Source: Fagopyrum homotropicum
Taxonomy: Eukaryota; Streptophyta; Magnoliopsida; Caryophyllales; Polygonaceae
Assembly: GCA_033239125.1 (NCBI GenBank)
Contig: BSWB01000001.1
Location: 140,755,981-140,819,980, forward strand
Reading direction: 5' to 3'
Length of the DNA: 64,000 nt
Positions 44,279 to 54,929 of the stretch are shown here, in pieces. Position 1 is the stretch's first letter. The number at the start of each line of letters is the position of its first letter. A program made the position numbers and the translations under genes. Under the pieces are notes generated by a model. The model was not told where the DNA came from and searched no databases. It saw nothing but the letters and a program-made list of their open reading frames with translations.

Positions 44279-45637
44279 TCACTGGGGTGGTCCAGATGGA
44301 CCACCAGGACCCTCCTCCCGCGGGTAAGGGAAGTGACGGAAGAACTGCTCCTGCCGCTGGTAGATATCATCGATGCGGTCCTGCTGGGCAGTCATCCGAC
44401 GACCAAAGGAGGTCTCAAAGCTGGCCTGCCAAGTCAGCTGTTGAGCCTCCAGCTGCTGCTGCTGGGCTGCCTGCCATGCCTCCTGCCTATGGTCGAAGTG
44501 TGAGGTCATGGAGGTGGATAAGGTGTCCTGTCAACTCTGCTGCTGCTCCAGCATAGTCCGCTGGTAGTCGGACTGCCATGCCCGGTCCTGGGTCGTCATG
44601 GCCGCCATCTGAGCCTGAAGGCTCGCAAGGGCCGGGTCCTGCTCTGGTGCCGCTGTGGGCATCTCCTTATCATCTAGGACGGGCAGGTGCTCCTCCTGAT
44701 GGGCCCGGCTAGAGCTGACGGCATGCCTCTCCACAATGGCTACTAGTGGCCTCCTCGGCACGAAGAGATTTGCCGGTATGTAGAGCTCGGAGAGCTCACC
44801 TTCTAGTGGTAAAGGTTGGGGGAGGTAGGTGAGGTGGCTCCCCTCTGCAAGGGAGATCCAAAACAGGTTCTCCCCGTCCCTCCGGAGGAGCTTGCACCTC
44901 CTAAGCATCCCCTCAGTGTAGAGGGGAGCTGCCATCCCATCCTCTAACTCGGACAGGTCCATCACTTGTGAGGTGATCAAAGAGATCACCCCACCACCGA
45001 CAATATCCCTCGGCTCATTCCTCCTAATCCGCTTCAAAGCGGCGAGGAAGAGAGAGGGCCAATCCATCAGCTGCAGGCTGTGTGGAAGGCAGGAGTAGAG
45101 TAGTGGAAGGTCCTTGAGAGCGACCTTGTTTTCCTCTTTGTGTCCACAGAAGACACTCATGAGGATCTTGGAAATCAACCTCAAACTGGGGTGAGTGAGT
45201 TTGTTGGAGTACTCACCTCCAGCATGGAACTCCGATCGGGTAGCTGCTCGCCAAAACTCACATAGGTCCGGGGCTGGATCCCACCAGTTCTCAGAGGGGT
45301 TTAGAGTCACCCCAAAAGCTTCCCGTAAATCATTGTAGTCGAGCGTGTACTTCACCTTGTTGAACTTGAAGGTGAGGCCGGTACACACGTGATCCTCCTT
45401 CGGCATTGAAAAAGTGGCGATGAACTGTCTATTGAGCTCCGGATATGTCGGAGCACTCTTCTGGAGGAAGTCTCCGAGCCCAGCGTTTGCCAAAAACGTT
45501 TGCATGCTCTCTAGCATGCCCAATTTCTCCAAGGTCGGAATATGCAAAAAACGAGTTGCATACACAACTCAGTCCTACACAATCCTGTATTTGTCCTTCT
45601 CTGTTTCCGTCATTTTGTATTTCCTTGGGGCTTCCAT
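44279..45637 (-). pseudogene. Accessory ORF of element IV (three in-frame stops)
   Basis: One frame of about 452 codons from an ATG at 45637 (MEAPRKYKMTETEKDKYR) with two stops near residues 21 and 23 and one at 44531. Core features: LTFKFNKVKYTLDYNDLREAFGV, LPLLYSCLPHSLQLMDW and IVGGGVISLITSQVMDL, with the same spacing of hydrophobic and Gly motifs as family 1's accessory protein (VSFRLMEENYEFS...FFGF; NIGYGGMVTHIATQLG). The C-terminus is Gln-rich, probably coiled coil (MTAQQDRIDDIYQRQEQF), where family 1 has RSIYRQQFG. No membrane segment is seen. Probably homologous, with low identity. Function unknown. Confidence 0.75.
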
Positions 45638-46434
45638 TCTTGCAAAGATTCGAGCAAAGGATTAGGAAACTTTTGGAAATAAGAAGAGAATCGACCTTTT
45701 TGTTGGTTTTTCCGTAGGGGCGGTTGTGCAGGCGCAGGGGCGGTGAGGCACAGGGATGGATTCTTGCAGGCGCAGGGGCGGGAGAACAGCAGAAGGCGAG
45801 TGCTTTGAAGGTAGTGGCACCTTGGAGTGGCTCCGGTGGTTGTTTCGTTGGTGCAGGCGATTTTGAAGGTGGCGCAGGAGTGGGGAATAGTTGCAATTGA
45901 AGGGAGGTAGCGTTTGGCATGAGACTGGTGACGCAAGGGCGTTGGGAGTGTGCGTCCTTGGTGTTGGTGACGCAGGGGCGTCGGAGAGGGTGGTTGGGTG
46001 GTTGCTTTGAGGGTGCAAGGGCGTTCGCAGCTTTGAGAGAGAGAGGGTGCGAGGAGATGTGGTTGTGTTTGGTGAGGAGGGTTGGTGGGTGGTAGGTATA
46101 GGTGTTTTTTTCGAGATCCTATTTTTTTCTTTTCTAGGTAAACCCACAGGGGCGGGGGTCTGATACAGCAGGGGCGGCGACAAGGGAGAGGAGCACGCAG
46201 ACCCAGCGCCGGGGCGGCGCTGAGAATTTGTGTCAAGGGTGGCCGCCGTAGGGGCGTGGGGATGTCACCGCGGGGGCGGTGACAAGCGTGTTGCAGGCGC
46301 AGGCCAAACGCCGGGGGCGGTGCTGGCCTGAGTGTCACCGCAAGGGCATGTTTTTAGAGCCGTAGGGGCGGTTTTCTTGACAGAAGCTCCTCCTCTTATT
46401 CCTTCGGGTTGCATCCCGAATTAGCGCCTTTATT
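45638..46434 (-). other. GC-rich leader of element IV with motif array and stem-loop H1
   Basis: Between pol and the accessory ORF. The segment 45715-46370 holds a dozen or more GCAGGGGCGG-like motifs. H1 lies at 46403-46420: on the minus strand TTCGGG / CCCGAA with loop ATGCAA, preceded by GGCGCTAA. ORFs through this region arise from base composition. Confidence 0.65.
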
Positions 46435-49400
46435 TTACGTCGTTGGCTCGACGTAAGATCTCCACTTCTCTGATTGTGCCTCCTCTAGTACCATCTCGTC
46501 AATCGGATCGTCCTTGACTCCTTCAAGGTAAAGCTTTAGCCTTTGGCCGTTCACCTTAAACACCTTGTGCATCTGCGGGTCATAGAGATCCACAACCCCG
46601 TGAGGGTATACTTCGGCTACTATGAACGGCCCTGTCCGTCTTGAACGTAGCTTACCTGCAAAGAGTTTCAAACGGGATTGGAAGAGAAGTACCTTATTAC
46701 CTACCTTGAAGTCCTTCCGGAGGATGTTCCGGTCATGCCATGATTTGGTCTTTTCTTTGTATGTGGTAGCATGGTCATATGCATCTAGCCTTAGTTCCTC
46801 CAACTCTTACGATTGTAGTTTTTGGAATTCTCCTACTTCTTCTATGTTCATGTTGCACTTCTTTACTGCCCACCAAGCCTTGTGCTCTAACTCCACCGGT
46901 AGGTGACAAGCTTTCCCAAACACGAGCCTAAAAGGAGACATTCCGATGGGAGTTTTGTAGGCTGTCCGATATGCCCATAGGGCGTCGTTTAGCCTTGCAC
47001 TCCAATCCTTCCGCCCGGGAGAAACCGTCTTTTCAAGGATGGTCTTTATTTCCCGGTTGGATACCTCTGCTTGGCCATTTGTTTGAGGATGATAGGTTGT
47101 TGATACTCGTTGGTGAACATGGTACTTCTTAAGGAGAGCCGTGATCGTCTTGTTGCAGAAGTGGGTACCCCTATCACTGATTAAGGATTTCGGAATTCCA
47201 AATCTAGCAAAGATATTTTCCTTAAGAAATGCTGCAACCACTTTTGAATAATCAGTTTTGGTGGCCTTTGCTTCCACCCACTTGGAAACATAGTCCACCG
47301 CAAGCAAAATATATGTGTTCCCGAATAACGTAGGAAATGGCCCCATGAAATCAGTTTCCCAAACGTCAAATAATTCACAAAATATAGGAGAGGTTTGGGG
47401 CATTTCATGTCTCCTTGAAAGATTTCCCACCCTTTGGCATCTATCACACACTTTACAAAACGCAAAAGCGTCTTGAAAAATGTGTGGCCAAAAGAAACCA
47501 GCATCCAAAAATTTTCTTGCAGTATTGTTTGCTCCAAAGTGCCCCCACATGCTTCAGAATGACAGAAAGTTAGGACGGATTGTACCTCATTGTCCGGAAT
47601 GCAACGCCGGATCACTTGATCAATTCAATGTTTCCAAAGGTAAGGATCGTCCCAAACGTAGTGTCGAGCCTCAGCTTTGACTTTCTCTCGTTGTGCCTTG
47701 GTGAAGTCTAGAGGATACTCTTTCCTGACAATGAAGTTCACAATGTCAGCAAACCAAGACTTAAAAGATTGAAGCTTAAGACAAACCTTTGTCGATAATT
47801 CCGCAGGGGCGTCTAGACAGAGCTGCAGGGGCGGCTGGCCGCAGGGGCGGCTGGTGTGAGGCGCGGGGGTAGTTACACAACAGAGATTTGTGTAAAATGT
47901 ATCGTCTGGAAAGCTTCCAACTATCTCTCTTTCTTTTCCTGGTTGTTTCTCCTCTTACACTAGTCTGCTCAAATGATCTGCCACCAGGTTCTCAGCTCCC
48001 TTTTTGTCCCTTATTTCTAGGTTAACTTCGCTTAGAAGGAGCACCCAACGGATTAATCGTGGTTTTGCCTCCTTCTTTGGCATGAGGTACCTAAGGGTTG
48101 CATGGTCAGTGAAAATAATTACCTTTAACCCAAGTAAGTATTGACTGAACTTCTCCAGGGAAAAAACTACTGCCAACATCTCCTTCTCGGTGGTGGAGTA
48201 ATTCCTTTGTGATCCATTTTGTGTCATAGACGCATAATGGATCACATGAGAGGCCCTTCCGTCTTTTTGTCCTAAGACAGCTCCGACGGCATAGTCACTG
48301 GCGTCACACATGATTTCGAAATGTTTTTCCCAATCCGGAGAACGGATGATCGGAGCGGTGGTGAGACAAGACTTTAGCGTGTCGAAAGCCTTCTCGCAAT
48401 CCTCATCCACTATGAAGGTTACATCTTTCTTGAGCAATTCACACAGGGGAGATGACATCTTTGAGAAGTCTTTGATGAACCTTCGGTAGAAACCTGCATG
48501 ACCAAGAAAAGATCGGATTTCCCAAACATTAGTAGGATAAGGTAAAATTTGAATAACATCAACCTTTATCTTATCTACCTCTATCCCTTTTGAGGATATT
48601 ACATGTCCTAGCACGATTCCTTGTTCGACCATGAAATGACATTTTTCCGAATTAAGAACTAAGTTGGTTTCAACACATTTTTCAAGAACAAGTTTTAAAT
48701 GCCCTAAACATGCGTCAAAACTGTCTCCGTGGACGGTAAAATCATCCATGAAGACTTCAATGAAATTTTCTATGTATTCGGATAAATACTTATCATGCAC
48801 CATTGGAAAGTGCCCGGCGCGTTGTAAAGTCCAAAGGGCATTCTGCGATATGCAAAAGTGCCAAATGGGCAAGTGAACGTCGTCTTCTCTTGATCTTCTG
48901 GTGCGATGGCTATTTGGAGATAGCCCGAATATCCATCCATGAAACAATAGTATTTATGACCTGCAAGACGTTCCAACATTTGATCAATAAAAGGTAATGG
49001 GAAATGGTCTTTTCGTGTTACCTTATTGAGCTTGCTGTAGTCAATGCAAACTCTCCATCCGGTTTGTGTTTTGCTCGGGACCATCTCTCCATGTTGATTT
49101 TCCACCAAGGTGATGCCTCCCTTCTTTGGAACTACTTGGTTTGGACTAACCCAAGTGCTATCCGAGATAGGAAAGATCATGTCCGCTTGGAGGAGTTTCA
49201 ACACTTCCTTTTTGACCACATCCATCATTGGTGGGTTCAACCTCCTTTGAGGTTGCCTAGAGGGCTTGGCTTCGTCCTCAAGTAAAATCCTATGCATGCA
49301 AGTGGAAGGACTTATCCCCTTGATGTCCGCAATAGTCCATCCGAGGGCTGTCTTGTGCTCCTTTAGTACGTTTACCAACTTATCTTCTTGTACGGTGATC

Positions 49401-50480
49401 AACTTATTGGAGATGATCACTGGCAAGGTATTGTGTGCTCCAAGGAAAACATACTTGAGGTGTGACGGAAGATCCTTCAATTCTATTTCCGGTGCCTACA
49501 CTATGGTCGGAACAAGCTTTTCGCTTGGGGTTAGTAAAGTGGGCCCAATGGCCAAATTGGAGATAGGTAGCCTTTTATGCCCATCTAATTGGGCTAGGAC
49601 CTCTTTCATGCTAGATGTTCACACATAATCTGATTTGAAACCATCAATGTCATGCTCAATCACATTTCTCAATTCATCCACATCAGAGTTATCAAAAACA
49701 TCTTGCACAAAAGGTTCAACAACGTCAATAGCACATAGAGAGTGATCATCGCTAGGAAATTTCATTGCATCATAAATGTCAAATTCCACTACTTCTCCAT
49801 CAAACTCCATGGTCAATTTACCACTAACATAATCAATTTTAGTCCTAGCTGTTTTTAGAAATGGCTTTCCTAACAGAATGGGTGCAACATGCGAGTCATT
49901 TTCCATATCCATTACAAAGAAATCAGCAGGAAAAATTAGGTTGTCTACCATCACTAATACATCTTCAATTATCCCTTTCGGGTACACATTAGATCTATCA
50001 GCAAGTTGTACTACAATCCTAGTTTCCATTAGTGGCCCAAGGCCAAGTGATTTGTAAATTGAATATGACAAGACATTAATAGAAGCACCAAGATCAAGCA
50101 TTGCTTTATCAAAGCGGGTTTCCCCAATAACACAAGGAATGCTTACCATGCCCGGATCGCTGCATTTCTTGGGCATTCTCCTTTGGAAAACTGCCGACAC
50201 ATGCTCACTCACTTGCACTTTCTGTTTCCCCTTTAGCTTTTGATTTCTCTTGATAGTGCAAAGTTCCTTAAAAAAACGAGCATACTTAGGGATGCTTTTC
50301 ACCAGTTTAAGGAGAGGAATGTTTACCTCGCATTTAGAGAAAGTCTCAAAAAGGTCTTTGTACTCTATGATTCATCGCTCCTTTAATGCTTCAGGAAAAG
50401 GAGCTGGTGGCTTTTCGGAGTACAGCGGTGGAAAGTTTGGTCGGACGTAAGTATCAATTTCAACAAGACCTTCTGTTGTG
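46435..50480 (-). pseudogene. pol: pol of element IV: protease, RT, RNase H, integrase (broken)
   Basis: Minus strand: protease MLDLGASINVL with PILLGKPFLKTA (49619-50302). RT: KPSRQPQRRLNPP, DYSKLNKVTRKDHFPLPFID, FMDGYSGYLQI, then MDDFTVHG in a shifted frame. RNase H: MCDASDYAVGAVLGQKDG, FTDHATLRYLMPKKEAKPR. A motif-bearing linker (47795-47885) follows, then integrase: FCHSEACGG, CDRCQR, WETDFMGPFPT, SDRGTHFCN and QAEVSNREIKTIL, with the tail at 46435-46803 (LKLYLEGV). Breaks include a stop at 49619, one near 49497, a frameshift near 48800-48950, a stop at 47955, stop/frameshift around 47560-47660 and a stop at about 46807. Confidence 0.9.
47795..47885 (-). repeat. Family-2 motif array inside pol linker (element IV)
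   Basis: Several GCAGGGGCGG-type copies lie between RNase H and integrase, translated as CGQPPL-like residues. Element III has the same at 63587-63665. Confidence 0.8.
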
Positions 50481-50625
50481 TTTTCCGCAGGGGCGTCAGC
50501 TTGAAGGCGCAAGGGCGGCTCAGGGGCTGTCACCGCAGGGGAGGGGCAGCCAGCCGCAGGGGCATCCTTCCTTCGGGGCTTGGCACAGCTGCAGCCGCAG
50601 GGGCGGCTGTGGGTGTGGAAATAAC
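50481..50625 (-). repeat. Family-2 motif array between gag and protease (element IV)
   Basis: At least five GCAGGGGCGG-like copies in 145 bp, some inverted relative to others. The counterpart in element III is 60895-61020. Confidence 0.8.
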
Positions 50626-50640
50626 GATAGAGGGTTCGCT

Positions 50641-51303
50641 TTATGGCTCTTTCGTTGGTTCTTGTCGAATTTGCTTCCCACTCCTTAATGTTAGGGCACT
50701 AACATTCTCCTTGGGGTTTATAAACATCTGGGAAGGCAATCCTCCGGAAAGCCTTGATTCGGTCCTTGAAATAGCTTCCTCCATTTGAGCAACTTGCTTC
50801 TCAAGGTTCTTGATGCTTAATTCTATTGTTTGGACATGAGTAGCAAAGTGTTTAGTCAAAACCTGCAACATATCTTCAGTTGAGTGATACTTACCTTGGC
50901 GGGGCTACTATTGTTGGTTTTGTTGATCCCTCCAACAAAAATTCTGTTGGTCACGCCAATTTGGCATGAAATTCTGTGCATAGGGATCGTTCCTAGGTCT
51001 TTTCTGCTGTGGTTGTACATAACCCATTGCATTTACTTCAGCATCGTCATCTTGAACTTGTGGACACATGTCCGTTGGATGATATGAGTCAGCACAAACT
51101 CCACAAGCCTTGAGCTGTTGCGGTGTGCCCATAAGTGTTAGACTCTTCACCATTTCCTTCAGTTCCGCTTGCTCGGTGGAAATCTCGCTCTTCCCGGAAC
51201 TCACGGCATGAACTCCTTTCTTAGCCGGGGTCCTTCCAAAGTTCTGAGTCTCTTCCGCTAGTTCTTGTATCTTTTCCAAAGCAAGGTCAGGAGTGGAGTT
51301 AAG
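50641..51303 (-). pseudogene. gag: gag of element IV, C-terminal part
   Basis: Reads, from the element V insertion: LALEKIQELAEETQNFGRT, then a CCHC zinc knuckle, CGVCADSYHPTDMC (C-x2-C-x4-H-x4-C), then NFMPNWRDQQNF and an Asn/Gln-rich end. A stop at 50908 and a frameshift separate a coiled-coil-like part (SIKNLEKQVAQMEEAI) with NVSALTLRSGKQI, the usual block before protease. Confidence 0.87.
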
Positions 51304-51308
51304 AATAT

Positions 51309-53145
51309 TGATAACATGATTTATGACGTTAGTTTAGGCATTCATTTAGATAGTTTTTCCCGCTATTCATGCACGGTTTGTCATTAGTTCATGACGTTTA
51401 CGCTTAATTCATGCATATTTCTAGAAAAGACGTCTACACGAGCTTTTGTCGGTTTTGTAGGTATTTCGGGGATCTTTTGGACATTAATTGATACATTCGA
51501 GGGTCAAGCCTCATGATGGTACACATCCAAGGCTTTGAAGGAACATAATTGGAGCAATAAAGGACACAAGGACCCTTATTGGTGCAAGCAATGGAGCAAC
51601 TCATGGCTAGACGATCATAACAAGCCCCTGTTGAAGAAAATCGACCCAACACTCAGGAAAATCGGACGATTTTTCTGTCTGGGTCGATTTTCTGGCTTTT
51701 GATAGCTTGTGCCACGTGTCCCACGATCTCTTTGTCCGGCCCTTGCTCTTGATGGAGAATATAAGTGGTCTTGCAGGCGGTGGCTGATGATCTCTCCCAC
51801 ATTCTCTCACACACACCTCATTCCATTGGAGGGGAGACTTGGAGAGGAAGAAAAACTCTCTCATTTGGGGAGAAGAAGAAGAACACCAAAACTTAGAGTA
51901 AAAGTGAGTTTTTGAGAGCTTTTGAGTGGTTTTTAGAGATTTTGGTTGAAGAACTCTTGGAAGGATTGTTAGGAACGTTTTGGAACTTCTTTTGAAGGGT
52001 TGTAAGTCTTGCTTAAACTTATATTCACCTAAGATTTCTTGTTTTACTTGCTTATCTTTCATCATCTACCTACAAAAACCATGTATGCTTGTGTGATGAT
52101 TTTGGATCTTGAAATGCATGTTATTGGCTAGTTTATTGTGATTCTGGAGTGATGGATTGATGGTTATGGCGTGGGTGATGATAGAATGGACTTACATGTT
52201 AGTTTAGGATGATTCGTATGCATAAAACCTAACCTTGAAGGAAAAATCGACCTGGTCTTCAGGCAGATCGTCCGATTTTTGCTATGATCCACCCGATTTT
52301 TCTCTCTGTTGCTCTATAATTGATGAATCTGTATGTTAGGATGTTAGGTTGTTGAAATCCTAGTGTTTATTAAGCATAATATAGCTTAGGGTGACCTAAA
52401 GCTAGCAACCTAAGTGAGGGGAGAGACCTACCCGGTGATTTCCGATCTTAGATAACTAAGATGATGGACTCTAGGTAGTAGCGAGCATCATAAGCCGCTA
52501 TTGGATTGAGTGTGCTAGGATTGTTGCTTGAGACTTGCCTTTTCCGAGACTTACCCGGTAAGGAGAGGTTTTCCCCTTAAGTAGAGTCCGGTTTGTGTAG
52601 AATTCCCAACTTTAACCCCTTGAGACCTACCCGGTAATAGGAGTTTGGTGCGGGATTAGTGAAGCATGAGACTGACCCGGTAATTGCTTCCATTAGAGAA
52701 ACACCCTTTCCCAACACCGCAGCTTTGTCCTTAGAATCTTTAGAAGCTTGAGTCCAATGCCATAACCAGAAATCTTGACCTCTAGAATCCACTTTTCTCT
52801 CTTTGATCACACATCTTGTGTTTGAGTTGCTTGTTTGTTTTGCTAGCTTGAGTTGTTAGTTTGATTTATTATCTTGCTTGATTTGTGATCTTTGCTTGAT
52901 CTCCACAAAACCCAACCAAAAATATCATGATTTTCATTTCTTTATTTCTTTCTCTTTTCTTATACTAGATTCACACTATCTATGATCACTTGTTTGATTT
53001 GATTTCACCTTAGTCTTCGTGTTCGACCTCTGAATACTATCCTTGCTACAAAACAACCCATACACTGTGGGTTCGCTAGGAGTTAGGAAATTATATCAAG
53101 TTTATAAATTGTAAGACTTTTGCGTGTCACAATCTTAGCGTAACA
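51309..53145 (+). repeat. 5' LTR of element V
   Basis: 1837 bp. AAAATCGG/CGATTTT motif clusters lie at about 51645-51700 (just upstream of the TATA box) and 52245-52310. A CTACCCGGT-type motif (ACCTACCCGGT, ACTTACCCGGT) recurs at about 52425-52685. Confidence 0.93.
51760..51767 (+). promoter_or_regulatory. TATA box in the LTR of element V
   Basis: TATAAGTG in the context GAGAATATAAGTGG, about 450 bp into the LTR and 60 bp after the first palindrome cluster. Confidence 0.5.
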
Positions 53146-53151
53146 AGTTTT

Positions 53152-53169
53152 TGGCGCCGTTGTCGGGGA
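53152..53169 (+). promoter_or_regulatory. Primer binding site, tRNA-Asp type (element V)
   Basis: TGGCGCCGTTGTCGGGGA, one mismatch from the perfect complement, 6 nt after the LTR. Confidence 0.85.
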
Positions 53170-53262
53170 CTAGGTCTAGATTGAATCATTGTTTGTGATT
53201 GTTTATAGTGTAGGTCTTTCTTGTTACGTTTGATCTTGTGTTGTTTTTGTCTTTACCTTTTC

Positions 53263-54340
53263 ATGTTTGCCATGAACGGATTGTACCTCCAAGACGACCT
53301 TGACGATATGTAGTATGAGGAGTGGATGGAAAGCCAAGATCTAGGACCTCTCCATCATGAGTTTGAGTATTGGGAGGAGTTTAATGCCTATCACGAGTCC
53401 CATGATCAAGCTCACATGACTATATTGCCTTATGTGGAACCTCACCATCAACCTCACAATGACCGAGTAAAATCAATGCTAGAAGAAATGTTGAGGAAGA
53501 TGGATGATCTAGAGAGCAACCTTGATTCCATTTCGAGTGCCCACATGGTGCTTGAAGCGGAAGTATTTCAACAAGAGGAGGTTCACCATGAGGAGATCCA
53601 AGAATTACCCGATTCAACCATAACCAATAGAGACCTTGAGGAAGAGTTGAATGAAGCTCGGGAGCAATTGTGGCTAAGGGATTTGGCCCCGGAGGATGCA
53701 AGAAGATTGAATGTCGAGAGAGGAGAACAAATGAGGAGGGAGATTGAGGAGGTTAGGCATGCTCTTATGCTAGGAGATCCTACCATCCTTCAAGGCTTAC
53801 ATCCACCTCCTTCACCTTTGGAGGAGTGCAATGAAGTATTCTCACCCCCGTACATCCTTGCCATCAACCCCGGAACCACACTTGAAGAGCTCACGAGGGA
53901 GAGCCCATAAGTTAACTTCAACTCCTTCCAATCCTTTATTGCTTGCCCGGAGTACACACGAAGATTGGAGTCCCTTTTCTAAGGAGTCTCCCATGTTGAA
54001 TTATGGAGGCAAGCATGATGGGTCCATGATGGTTATGAAGCACCTCAATGAAGAATTCTTTCCAAGAACCGGCCTTCTTCGGATCATAGAGGATGAGGAT
54101 GGCAAGCATCTCACCGGTGTGACCGCAGAGTACCAATTGTCTAAGTATGGGGTGGCACCTATGGTTGCAACTCCATACTATCATCAAGGGAGCGGTGATG
54201 AAGGAGTCTACTACTCACCGGTGAAGAGAGAACTTGAAGCTTATTTGGGCATCAAGTTGCCCTTGCTTGTCATCATGGATGCCGGAAAGCGATGGTTACT
54301 TGGACTCCTCAAGCAAACCATGGTATTTGAGGTGGATTGA
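53263..54340 (+). pseudogene. Single ORF of element V in gag position (unrecognised, coiled coil)
   Basis: The likely start is the ATG at 53263 or 53272, with one stop (TAG, 53311) before the long frame 53326-53910. That frame is acidic and helical: repeated Glu/Leu patterns (SMLEEMLRKMDDLESNL, LEEELNEAREQLW) suggest coiled coil, with His/Glu-rich patches. A second frame (53831-54340), +1 relative to the first, carries STHEDWSPFSKES, EEFFPRTGLLRIIEDEDGK and YYSPVKRELEAYLGIKL, which I do not recognise. No zinc knuckle, protease or RT motif occurs. It may be a highly diverged gag or a separate structural protein. The frame change is more likely damage than programmed shifting. Confidence 0.6.
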
Positions 54341-54386
54341 CACATCCTCGGAGTTTGGTCAAGCTAATGACCTTAAAGAAGCACTT

Positions 54387-54404
54387 AATGGGAGGCAACC
54401 CATT
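54387..54404 (+). promoter_or_regulatory. Stem-loop H1 (element V)
   Basis: AATGGG / CCCATT with loop AGGCAA, preceded by AAGCACTT, 47 nt after the ORF stop. The stem differs from element I by paired changes while the loop is identical. Confidence 0.62.
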
Positions 54405-54599
54405 GGTACATATCTTTCCCTTTTATTTTTTCTTGTTTTTGTTTGATTTTGTTCTTGGTGTGCTTTGTTTTTCTTTTGTGTTTTTTGGGTGCTAGATCTT
54501 GTTGTTGTCATGTGTGATGAGATGATGGAGGTCATGTGAAAACATCATGGAACTGTTGAAGGTACAAGATCCGAGCACATGGACGAGGAAGAAAGCACC

Positions 54600-54672
54600 C
54601 AGGAAAATCGGACTGTTCTTGCATAGAAATCGGCCGATTTTCCGGGGTAGATGGTCCGATTTTTCCTTCTGT
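54600..54672 (+). repeat. Element-V palindromic motif cluster
   Basis: AAAATCGGAC, AAATCGGCCGATTTTCC and GGTCCGATTTTTCC lie within about 70 bp. It is the same motif as in the LTRs, here between the ORF and the internal PPT-like tract. Confidence 0.8.
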
Positions 54673-54891
54673 CAAGGAAAGTGATGATCTCTAATCAAGC
54701 ATGGGTGGAGCGGACGTGGAACTTGGACGGCTTGCGGTGCCAAGCGCGGGTTCCGACACCATAATGAACATCAAGAGCTCTCTACCATCCTTGATCGATC
54801 ATCCACCATCATCATTCGGTGTGAACCGAAATACCAAAGCATCACCAATTTTACATTGTGAGGACTCTCTTTCACTTCTTTATTTAGTTTG

Positions 54892-54929
54892 CACATTGGG
54901 GACAATGTGTTTCTAAGTATGGGGAGGGG
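54892..54929 (+). promoter_or_regulatory. Stem-loop H2 and internal PPT-like tract (element V)
   Basis: CACATTG (54892-54898) / CAATGTG (54903-54909), loop GGGA, then AAGTATGGGGAGGGG at 54915-54929. Confidence 0.65.

Noticed and set aside
45429..46338. Long Pro-rich minus-strand ORFs in the leader of element IV
   Set aside because: Composition effect of the same motif array; two frames are open at once and neither is conserved in element III or family 1.
53831..53910. Possible programmed +1 frameshift in element V
   Set aside because: No slippery site or stem-loop is evident at the overlap, and another nonsense codon upstream (53311) shows the ORF is damaged anyway.
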